From Ilyonectria destructans (Eukaryota > Ascomycota > Sordariomycetes > Hypocreales > Nectriaceae): 64,000 bases of DNA. The translations under genes and the position numbers were made by a program. Under the pieces are notes generated by a model. That model ran no database searches. It was given only the letters and a program-made list of their open reading frames with translations, and was not told the DNA's origin. Shown here one piece after another: positions 46,892-56,930 of this stretch; position 1 is the first letter of the stretch; the number at the start of each line of letters is the position of its first letter. Where the stretch lies: the NCBI GenBank assembly GCA_020740775.1, contig JAHEWK010000010.1, positions 1,488,001 through 1,552,000 of the forward strand, in the 5' to 3' direction.

Positions 46892-47021
46892 TCCCCGATG
46901 GCGCAATTGGCTGTAAGCATATATCTGAATGACCCGCATTAAGAAACATGAACTAACAAAATGCGAAGAGCGCGTCTGACTGTTAATCAGGAGGTTGATG
47001 GTTCGAGCCCATCTCGGGGAG
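46892..47021 (+). tRNA. tRNA-Asn (GTT) gene split by a 56-nt D-loop insertion
   Basis: The two outer parts are identical to the uninterrupted tRNA-Asn at 50544-50617. A 56-nt insertion (46913-46968) falls in the D-loop after GGCT; removing it restores the 74-nt tRNA exactly. The insertion starts GTAAGC, has ACTAAC 9 nt before its last base area, and ends GAAG. It therefore looks like a fungal spliceosomal intron rather than the canonical tRNA intron after position 37. The anticodon loop CTGTTAA is not interrupted. The A-box-like TGGCGCAATTGG is intact upstream of the insertion and the B box GGTTCGAGCCC downstream, so Pol III transcription is possible. Whether the insert is removed is unknown; the alternative is a tRNA pseudogene. 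Confidence 0.85.
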
Positions 47022-47110
47022 TTGAGTGTTTCTTTTTGAGGTATTTTCGGATTTCTTTTTGGTGTGCACAATTAGTTGCATTTTTGGTGGCCCACTCCCC
47101 CCCCACAAGG
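47022..47110 (+). repeat. Duplicated 3' flank of the tRNA-Asn genes
   Basis: About 80 nt after each tRNA-Asn are related. Both have TTTCTTTTTG, then GATTTCTTTTTGGTGT, then an AATT..TT.CATTT.TGG.GG block, with one small gap. The matching copy is at 50618-50700. The two genes therefore arose by duplication of the tRNA with its downstream sequence. The T-run near 47030 is the likely Pol III terminator. Confidence 0.65.
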
Positions 47111-50100
47111 CAAACAAGAGATCCAAGACCGTGGACGATGACAGCTTGTTTATGTAGTAAAATCCCTGGTGTGTTAATAAGTAATGAATATGGTAACTGG
47201 ACTGACTTTATGGTGTTGGGTGTTGGGTTAGGTCGAGGCGTATTACTTCTGAACTAAGAACACGGGACAGCGTCCAACGTTGACGAGCTAACCTTGAGTT
47301 AGGAGTCCAAAGGCGAAATAATACAATTTCTTATATGATTTACGAGTTGTCGGAAAGCTGTGCAAATTGGAAACTCAGTGGTGTACCAAGATCTTGTCTC
47401 AAGTCAAGACAGTCAATGCATGACAACTTTCGGGACATGTCCATAGAGGCCTCTTTCACTGTTCAATTCCTCATGAATTTCTTAACATAGCTAATAGAAT
47501 GAGGGAGTTTAAGCCTTGGGTGAAGTACGGGGTCAAGGTCATTGTTCTCGACGCCGCCCTATGCTATCACGACTTGCGCATAATGTACCCAAGGGAGGTT
47601 TCATTAACTAAGCTAGCCGTCTGGATATTTGAAACAACGGTCATGTCGAATGCAATACCCTGTTTAGCGACCCGCGCGAGCTCACCTAGCACACGCGCCC
47701 GAGCGCAGCCGGGCTGGCGTCTACGAGATGACATCCTCACCGCCATTAAACTTGAGAGTCTTCTGTATTTGCTTTCTGGTGCGAGAATTGTATAGAACTT
47801 CCAGTCAAGTAGCATCCTTTTACTACTGTCTTTGCATCACTCAGGCCATAACCACCAGTCAGTCACTGCCATTAAGGTCAAGAATCGATAGTTATATGCA
47901 ACAAAGCAGGAAGCGATCTAGAGTCTTGCACAAGTGAAGATTTGATAGTCATATCCACTATGAGGGTCAGATAAGATGTAGAAAGTAAAGTGTATATCTC
48001 GTATGGATCCCTCTGAGCCGTTGTCTTATGTGAAAGTAATTGCTCAGAGGATGCGGTGAGTTGCACGCATCAACAAACAAGTCATAGATCACACCCAGTT
48101 GCAAGATATGAGGAAGGAAAGCCCTTGAGCTCGTATCTCATGGAAGTCTCAGGGTCAGTCGTATAGATGCACGTGATAGACGCCTTCGGCAGCCGCCAAG
48201 CTGCGGACTGAGGTCTGATCCAGAAGACTGCGAGGCCGAGGTCACGATGTCTGAGGGTGTAATACCTGATCCTGATATCCAAAGATAGCCACAGGTATGT
48301 CAAGCTGGTCCCAAAACGTGACCTTGCAGGGTGACTCTGTGGACTATCAAAATCACGAAATTCTCTCCACGTTTGTAGTTGAGTTCGGATCGCCCTGCAG
48401 AAATTATAAGCACGGTTGAGAGAGTAGTTTTGCATGCAAGTAGTAAGGGGTTGTTTGTGAATAGCAACACTCATTGTAAATAGCTAAGCGTGACCAGGTG
48501 AGATAGAGTCTAACCTGTAAAGTATCCAGGATTTGCCATTGTATTGATCCCGCCTTAGACCAAGATGAGTCGATGAGAACCTACTGGACGCAAGCCTCTA
48601 ACATCACTTTGAGTTATTGGAACTTGAAGGCATTGGCCAGCTATGTTTTTGCATTATTACTTCTGACCATGTGTCATCGGTAACCGAGCAATGATACCAC
48701 CGTAAGATAAAGGACTCCGCATATCCGGTTTTCCAACATACAAAAAGGGCAAAATTTGCTCCAGAAAATATGAGGGTACCTCGACCTAGAGATCTGTTGA
48801 CGGTTTCGTAGAAGGAGCATTACCTGGGAGGACAGGATTAAATCGCCAGACCATGTGAAGGCGAATAGTGTCGGTCAGGCCCATCCCAGCCAAACCCGTA
48901 TGTTAGTCCTGAAAGTCATACTTGTCCGAATCCTGAACCAACAATGAACTGCAGACTTGAGATTTATTCAACAGCAATTGAAACTAATGGCTGTCCTAAA
49001 TCTACAATAGTACTGCTACGGGAGTGCTTTCATTGACTAGGCGTGGACCTCAAAGATCCGAGTTACGAAGGCTGGCGTAGGAAGTTTGACAACTTCAATG
49101 ATATCAAGACAGTCACACAGTATAATCTGCGATCGATCAACTACCCAAGGCAAACAATAGCAGCAGAGCTTTCACTAAAATTTCTCAACCCATCAGGCGG
49201 TCTCATCTCTAAGAGCTACTCGCTGGGAGCGACCGGCATGGCGCAGTGCGCAGAGCTGATATGGAGACACACGGGTCTCTAAGGGCACACCTAAACTAAT
49301 TTTATTAACATAAATAAAGAAAGACCTGAGGTGGAGCAAGCACTACTACATAGTAGAACTAGGAATACTATACTGTAGTACCTATACTTATTAGCAGTGG
49401 ACCGGATTTGACCACTACTAGTTGCGGCAGTGGTTCTCAGCAGTGGGGTGCTGTAGAATAGGCTGAAGGACAAGGAAGCTTAGGACCAGGAGTGTATCCT
49501 GGCCGACGTCCAGCGCATCAACCGGGAATTCGAGTCTCTCCTCTTCAAGCACAATCCTGCCTATCCCCGATGCCCTCATCCGACTCCCTCCGTCAGCACC
49601 ATCATCGCCGCCAGTGCCGTTTGTAGCGCCAAGTCAAATAGTAAACCCTTACTTTTAAAAACAAGAACTGAAATGTAGTATATTCCCTAAATACTAAACA
49701 ATAAAGATCGGGGAGGCTGATTAGGTAGGCATTGAAAGATACCCCCTACTCACTGTATTACACTCTAGGCCGGTATGTACCTATGCCTTGGGAAGTTGTC
49801 AAACTTCCTGCGTCAGCCTTGGTAGTGCAGATACTAGGAAGTAAAGAAAAGCGAGACCCAAACAGATTGTGTACATGAATTGAAAGTATCTATTATGTAT
49901 TCTCCTCCTATGGCCTGCACAAGACGCCTTGGCGGTTAACTTAGGTTTAAAATTGCGCGGACTGATGGAGAGTCGAAGGAATGGGGAAGGGGATCCAAAT
50001 GTCCAAACTCAACAAGCATCCTCTATGGTACAATTTGCGATAAGTATAACGAACAAACATATTATTAAACGAAGCGTGCATGTGGGGACTATGGGGATTA

Positions 50101-50543
50101 ACCTCGCCGGAAATCATATCCCCGGATTGATGGTCTTGGAGGTACTCTCGGTGCGGCTTGAAAAGCTGCCACCCCCGTCCGCGTGGAGACAAATACAAAC
50201 TGGTAGTAAAAGCCTACTTCAATCCATACATGTCTTATGATAACTGCTAGGTGTTTTAGCACTACAGTTGATACGGCTGCAACATCTGGTGTGACACTTC
50301 CGAGGTTATCTCAGGGATCTCGAGATTTGCAATGATCCACAATACGAGCTACAAATGGAGCACGTTATGGCTAGACTCATTTCCTAGTCTGATAGAAATG
50401 TACATGCCATTTCTATGAGTTGTTTTGGATCCCTGGGTTGTTGAACAGAAACCAGACATAAACTCTTGGTTGTCGTGATGATGAAAGGCTCTTATACTCA
50501 AATTCGAAACGGGTCATCAACAACAACACAAGCAATTGGTTAA
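47111..50543. other. Gene-poor region between the two tRNA-Asn genes
   Basis: Only short ORFs without motifs (for example 48082-48474 on the minus strand and 49043-49282 on the plus strand). A TA/TAGTA-rich patch lies at 49290-49450. It is probably decayed or non-coding DNA; nothing else is recognisable. Confidence 0.35.
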
Positions 50544-50617
50544 TCCCCGATGGCGCAATTGGCTAGCGCGTCTGACTGTTAATCAGGAGGTTGATGGTTC
50601 GAGCCCATCTCGGGGAG
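50544..50617 (+). tRNA. tRNA-Asn (GTT), uninterrupted
   Basis: 74 nt. The acceptor stem TCCCCGA pairs with TCGGGGA, with discriminator G. The anticodon stem TCTGA/TCAGG encloses CTGTTAA with anticodon GTT. The T arm has GGTTCGAGCCC. There is no intron. A TTTCTTTTTG terminator-like run follows about 10 nt downstream. It is the template that reveals the insertion in the copy at 46892. Confidence 0.95.
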
Positions 50618-51565
50618 TAACATCTTTCTTTTTGCGCGATTTCTTTTTGGTGTTTTGGTAGTGAATTGGGTTACATTTCTGGCGGATCCGCCTGGGATGT
50701 GGGGGCACGCGGAACGTGGAACCCGGGGAATTACCTTGTGTCTCAGATTGGCCTAGCGTGGAATGTACTACTACAATCCTGCAGATAGAGCTTCGTGGTG
50801 CTGCTATTGACCTAAGAAAGCCGGTTGTTATTCTTCTCGGTATTTCGGTATTTCACACCGGCCCCCCGTATGTGTACTTAAGTGACACCGCGCAGCCGTG
50901 TAAAAGAAGACTGGGAAACCCAAAATCTTTCAGTCTGTGATTCAGTTTATGATTCAGTGTATGACTCAGTTATGATTGTCATGTTTCAAAAGACCAGACC
51001 AGACTGCAGTCACTCGATCGAGGCCACCACACGGCATGAGGCGCAGGTAACACCCACAGCAAACCAAACAAGACTTCTTAAAATGGCATATGGTCGTAGT
51101 GATGCAAATCAAGAGCGTGATTTACTTAGTTGACATTATTTCGGGAATCCTGTGATCAAAGACGATGGATGAGTTTGCCGTCCGGAGCAAGACGTTAGCA
51201 GCACCTTAGCAAAGCCGCGGAACGTGATCACTTTTGGAGAAGGAGATTATCCAATCGATACTACCCACTCTCTGGTAGAACTTGATAGTGTTATGCACTA
51301 CAAATTGTTTACAGAGCACGTAATACACAAACCCCGGATGACGAGATGCGCGGATTTGCTCCGCGGTGGGGCGGCGCGCCGGTGCGGAGCCCGACCAAAA
51401 GGGACCCACCCGGCCGCTTCATCTCACTTCGTTGGACAGGGATTCTCACCTTATCCTAGGCCAACAGAACAGAATATCATGTCACCCGTCATTTTCGCTT
51501 CTTTCCCTCCAAGGATCACCTTCTTTCTTTACTCCAGCATCAGCATGAGCCGTTGATCTTTACTC
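50618..51565. other. Spacer upstream of the FMO gene
   Basis: It begins with the duplicated tRNA 3' flank (to about 50700). A TGATTCAGTTTATGATTCAGTGTATGA-like short direct repeat lies at 50938-50970. The remainder is presumably the promoter of the monooxygenase gene. No other gene is seen. Confidence 0.4.
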
Positions 51566-53459
51566 ATGGAGCCCGATCCGCGAGACCAGAGAGTTGCCGT
51601 AATTGGCCTCGGTACGTCGCTTCACATAAATGGGACCACCTACTGACTAGCCGGACTAATACAGGGGCCATGGGAATAGTGGCTGTCAAGAACCTTCGAG
51701 AAGAAGGGTTTGATGTCACTGGATTTGAGCGGAGCAGTTACCTCGGAGGTCTGTGGCGCTTTACCGAGGATGAAGAGACACTGAGCGTCCTTGAGTGTGA
51801 GTTGCGATCATGACTCGTTAAATGTGTATTCTGACACGGCTGCAGCAACTGTTGTAAATGTCTCCATCGATCGGGTATGGAATTGCCCGGCGGATCCTCC
51901 AGGGATGGGATCGCAAAACTTACGATGTTAGGGCTGTTACACGGATTTCCCCTTTCGAAAGGGTAAGTCCGCCGATAGCTGTAACGTACCCCAGCTTATC
52001 AGACGCACTCCAAGGAACCCCACCTTTTTGCTCTGCTCAGCAAGTCAACCAATACCTCGAGAGCTATGTTGACCATTTTAACCTGCGACCTCACATGCGG
52101 CTTAACACTGCAGTTAAGCATATTGCGAGAGAAGAGTCAAATAAATGGAGGCTCGACTTTGAATTTGCACCTTCGGAGTATTATAAAAAGGTCGTCATTG
52201 CCACGGGACCGCATCATGAGCCCGTGATGCCGACGATCCAAGGTGCAAGATTGTTTTCAGGCAGGATAATCCACTCAAAGGCATTTAAGCGGTGGGTCGT
52301 TTAGAAATTGCGAGGTGACTGAGGGACGACTGACAGTTTCAAGACCAGATTCTTTCGTAGGAGAAAATGTCGTTATTCTTGGACTAGGCAACACTGGAAA
52401 TGATGTCGCTGAAGAGTTGATCGGCAAGGCTGCCAGCGTTGCCATAGCCCACAACCATGGTGCAGTTGTGGTAAGTTAGATAACCCGAGTTTATTGTCAT
52501 TCTAACATGTTTAGCTGCCTCGCGATATGGACAAGATTACAGGAACAAAGGGGCTTACCTACCGATTCTCACGCCTGATAGGCTTCCTCGAGACATGGTA
52601 TCCCTCATACTCCGAGTATTTGTTCGACGAGAAAGCAAAGTTCATCATGAACCAGGCGTTTGGGAAAGTAGACCCATTATGGCATCTGGATCCAGCGCCC
52701 TCAATCAAGGTTGTCAACCCAGTTGTGTCTGACACATTGATCAACAGACTCAAGACGGGAGATATCCAATCAATTCCTGGCATCAAACAAATCGTTGGAC
52801 CCAGGAAAGTTGAATTGCAAGACGGAAACATCATTGAAGTCGACGCCATCATCTGCTGCACTGGTTACAAGTACGGCTTCAACTTGCTTGACCCGCAAGT
52901 AAGCCCTGCTGCTGAGAAGTCCTCAGCTTGGCTTGATGCAGCCGGGTCCAAGGGCCGTCCTCTCCCAAGACTGTACCAGAATGTCTTCTCTCTGAAGGAA
53001 CCCGATTCCCTTGCCTTCCTCGGCTGTGCTTGGTTTGTCACCAGCGCTTTCTCGCTTGCTGATATCGCGAGCATGTGCATCGCACAGGTGTGGGCAGGAC
53101 ACGCGAAACTACCGGCTCAGTCAGAAATGGAGAAATGGATGGATCGGCAGGAGAAGCGAATCAGTAACCTTGCACAGCGAGGTACAGTCATCCCAGCATC
53201 CGTATCAGCGCGAGACTGGTTGATCTGGGCCGACAAGACGGCAGGGATGGGCGTCGAGGAGCATCTGGGCTGGGGCTGGAATGGATGGCTTTTCTGGCTG
53301 AAGCACGGAAACTTGTGGAAGATGCTCATGGATGGGCCGCAAACTGCAGCGGTCTGGAGACTGTTTGATGGGAGACGAAGGAAGTGGGATGGAGCGCGTG
53401 CCGAAATTGAGCAGGCGAACGCCGCCAACATTGACGAGGACAAGAACAAGCAAGACTGA
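51566..53459 (+). CDS. Flavin-containing monooxygenase (FMO-type)
   Basis: Seven exons: 51566-51611, 51665-51796, 51846-51874, 51932-51962, 52003-52291, 52344-52470 and 52515-53459, giving 532 residues with all phases consistent. The FAD-binding VAVIGLGAMG is near residues 10-19, and an FMO-identifying LFSGRIIHSKAF near 164-175 (F-x-G-x3-H-x3-F). The NADPH site is VVILGLGNTGNDVAEE, and the C-terminal ICCTGYKYGF corresponds to the ATGY motif. These enzymes oxygenate soft nucleophiles (N or S), often in secondary metabolism, in the cytosol or at the ER. Two exons are only 29 and 31 nt. Exon 4 uses a GTTAG acceptor. No substrate can be inferred. The nearest other enzyme is the P450 at 56931-58670. 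Confidence 0.88.
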
Positions 53460-54317
53460 TGACGTTTACGATCAAGGAACTGCTTGAGTTGGCAGGGGGA
53501 ATGTGCATTTATTAGCATAGCGCAACGTATCTAATCTCTTAATATTGAATGATCGATCTTCTGCTCAGAGAGCCTTGAACTTTACCTGACACCCCAGTTG
53601 AGGTCGTCCCAGACGATGGACGGGGCTCATCTATGGAGAAAGGGATCCCCCGGAGAGAGATTGCAGGGGCAGTAATGTCATTCAAATGGTGAAACGTCGA
53701 GTCGGAATCTCAGCCGACCATGATTGAGTTGAAAACGGCACCCACAGCATCTTTGTCGGCGTATGTGAGTCTGTATGCGGGGAGCTACGCGCCGAGAGGA
53801 TGGAAATATGGAAGTCTGATTATACTGAAACTGATATTAAGATTGTGGTGGTTGTGTCCGGATGATTCTGATGTTAGTAGAGTGACACGCCGTGATAGCT
53901 TCACATACCAGTAACTTCCAGACTCATCAAGTTACATCGCATCTCGGAGCACAAGTCCCCAATTCACCCAGAATAATGGAAGCCTCACACTTCCTTGAAG
54001 TCCTTGGGGTGACATTGACATTTGACAGCAAGCGCTTGGACAGCACTGTCTGGAAATGGCACCGGTCTCCTTCCTGACACTACTGTGCTTCTGGTATGTG
54101 TTCCCTGTCCGACTAGTTTCCGAATGCGGTTTTGGGACTTAAACTCTACGGTTTCAGAATCAACAGGGCCACAAATTATTGCCAGAAACGACACATGGGG
54201 CGGGGGGCAGCCATCAAGGAGAAAACATACAGGGAACACAAGATTGTCATTGCCTGCGCATGATGAGAGCGTAATGACTATTAAATTCAACTCTGTTTGA
54301 AGTACTAAGCGTAAAAT
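53460..54317. other. Spacer downstream of the FMO gene
   Basis: No gene is supported. Short ORFs on both strands overlap and lack motifs. Confidence 0.35.
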
Positions 54318-54556
54318 AGAGATTATTGCTTTTCGCGCATAGGAACATGCAGGATAAACCAATATATCTTAGACTGACATACGGTAATAAAATTTATATT
54401 ATAAAATAATTAAAATAAAACAAACAGTCATTGGAGAATAAATCTCAAAGCTTAGTCTTTTAAAAAATTTATTAGGATAATAGATAATTGTTGGCATTGG
54501 CGTATATAGGTAGTTATTCGTGCAAGTGGCAATAGTTGTGTGCAAAGAGCAATTCT
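54318..54556. mobile_element. Diverged third copy of the MITE-like terminal-repeat element
   Basis: The left end reads AGAGATTATTGCTTTTCGCG and the reverse-complemented right end AGAATTGCTCTTTGCACACA. Both resemble the AGAGTATTGCTATTCGCACA ends at 7969/8391, and the right end again has a second ATTGC unit about 27 nt in. The core is strongly AT-rich (54380-54500) and shares a TTAGTCTTT(T)AAAAAA word with the AT-rich tract at 4740-4985. Ends are diverged mostly at C/T and G/A positions. No coding capacity. Confidence 0.5.
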
Positions 54557-56930
54557 CAAAAACTTTTGTGCTGTGTCCCCGATGCGTGGTACCCATACAC
54601 CAGTCCACGATTCCATCTGTCATTATCACGGCCTGTGCGAAGTATTATATCGTACCAAATGGCGAGACCAAGGATCACCGGCAAAGACCACCCCTGAATT
54701 TCAGCGTCTCCCTATCTCCCTCTTCTCACTAGTCGTCCAGCCGAGAGAAAGAGATCGAAGGGTTAGGGAAGGGACAACTTCGAGAAAGCTAGCCCTTCCC
54801 CATGTTGTGACTCCTCTTGACCACAACCCTAACCACCACAACCTTCAGTCTCTTCCAGGCGACTTGAGCAATTTCTTCCAATGTTATAACCCACTTGCGT
54901 GGGTTCTTCTTCGAAAGCGGTTGCTCCCCCGCTGGTTCTAAGTTTCCCTGAGCAGATGACAGTCCAACTGGTGATTCGGCGACGAGCTTGCGTGGCTTTC
55001 GGGTGTTGCGAACGTTGCGAGTCGACGCTTGGGTTGCTGTTTCGGAAGTCCCCTGGGAGGTGGCCCTTCGTCAGAAGGCGACATATTGAGGTGCCCCTCC
55101 CGTTGAGGGTGATGAAATAAAGTGTATGTGACTCTGCAGTAATTGAGATAGATGCAAGGTCTATGGAATGCAGTTGGTAGTTGGGTAGGGTAGGGGATAG
55201 AGTTGTGGGTGGCTGGTGAGGGGTCGGGGAATGTAGATGTTGGGTATGCGGTGGGATGAGTAATCTTAGAGTTGACCTCTGAGAATTGTATTTGAGGTGG
55301 AAGAAGTGCGATGTATATTCTGAGTTCCAGAGCTGGGCTTTAGGAACTGCAGTTCGGACGTGGGCAAGGAGGTTGGCGTTCTGAAGTTCTGCAGCTCTGG
55401 AGCGACTGCATACATTTGGGCTTCCACCATACTTCGTTGAATTGCCAGGCTAATGATGAGGTGTTATGGGGAGAAAGGTGTCGTGACCTTTCTAAAAGGT
55501 GCCAGTTCGACGACAGAACTCGTTGGCTTTGACGCCACACTCAGCAAGATGACGGACGTCAGGGAGCTTCGCACGAGGGAGACCGGAGAGGATGATAAGC
55601 TTGTCCTGAATGGAAACCATCGTGAAAGTGATTCTGCTGTTGTGATGACATTCCAAATCGGGCCGTTAACGTCGTTCAGACTTCAGAAATTGTCGTACCG
55701 TGGCTCTGAGTCGGGAGGCTGACTGTCTCTGAGAATCTGGACGAGGGCGTCTCTCTGAGCCCAAACCATGATCATCTTGCCCGGCTTGGGGCGTTCTCTC
55801 CTGTTCATCACCAGCGCGGAAAAGCAGTGGAAATGGGCTTCTGTCCCACCATTCTTTCCTCTCCAGTCCCACCTAGTTCTTCATCACCACGCTGAAGAGG
55901 CCAATCCAGCGGTTCTTTCCTCCCTTTGGCGCCTTCCAAGAGTGGCACGATGATTGATGTTGGCCTCGAATTCTTCTAGTTTACCCGATGAGCTGCGTCG
56001 TTCTAAGACACGACTGGCGGAAAATGAACTGGCTGTTGGCAACGTTCAGAACTCGGCCGTTACCGTGGCTCAGAACCCGGGGGCTGGCGTCTCCGAATTA
56101 AGCCTTTGTCGTCTCTGGGATCCAGGGGTTGTAGTCGATGGGAATACCGAGGGTGTCTTCGCACAACCGAGCTGATGTCGTTCAGCAGGCCAGTCCTCGA
56201 GATGGGAGTGCTGGCTGATGACATTATCTGCTCAAGGTTAGAGAAAGAAACCGCTTCAAGTTCACAACACGGACGTACCAACGTATATATATTGGAGTTG
56301 GTTGTGTGCTGGGGTGGCACTTTTGTCCGGAGTTGGTGGCTGTGCCCAGTTCAAGCCTTGAATGGGAATTCTTCCGATGCCTCGATTTCCTCCTCGTTTC
56401 TCCCCATGAGATCCTTGCTCTCTTTCAGTCGGTTTTCGTCGATCAAAGGGCTGTACAGCTGATGCTCATCACGCCGGTGTTGGTATCGTAGATGAGGTAC
56501 GGGCCGTGGCCGACATAGAGAAGCGGTATGGCATGCTCAATACCTGCCCTGCCACGGCGGGGAGGCCAGGGTTGAAGCCGGTATATAATAAATGTTATGG
56601 ATAGTCTTGAGTACGTGGACGAAACCTCCATTGTCGTGTGTTGTTATATCCTGGATGGTGTAGAGATGAAGGAAGGAGCCGGAGTTTATACCTGGGACTT
56701 TGAGTGACATCTCTATCTTGAATGAGGGCGATGTTTGTTGCTGAATGTTGGACTTCGGTTTGCAAAGCATTTCGTGGTTTGAATCGGGCAACACGCACAA
56801 ATTAGCCCAACAAACATATTGTCAAATAAAGGGTGTATTTTGTTTGCAACATGAAAGTCCGCATGCTTTTCAAGACACTAAAACTACGTAGCTCGTATTC
56901 CAATCCCCGTGCACAAACTGTGACAGCCCT
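54557..56930. other. Degenerate region with minus-strand coding-like pieces
   Basis: No intact gene. On the minus strand several short stretches look coding but are separated by frame changes or stops: LYTIQDITTHDNGGFVHVLK (about 56650), PLLYVGHGPYLIYDTNTGV (about 56510), DEHQLYSPLIDENRLKES (about 56440) and LGIPIDYNPWIPETTKA (about 56110). They could be exons of a decayed gene or of an intron-rich one that I could not assemble. The family is unknown. Confidence 0.35.
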
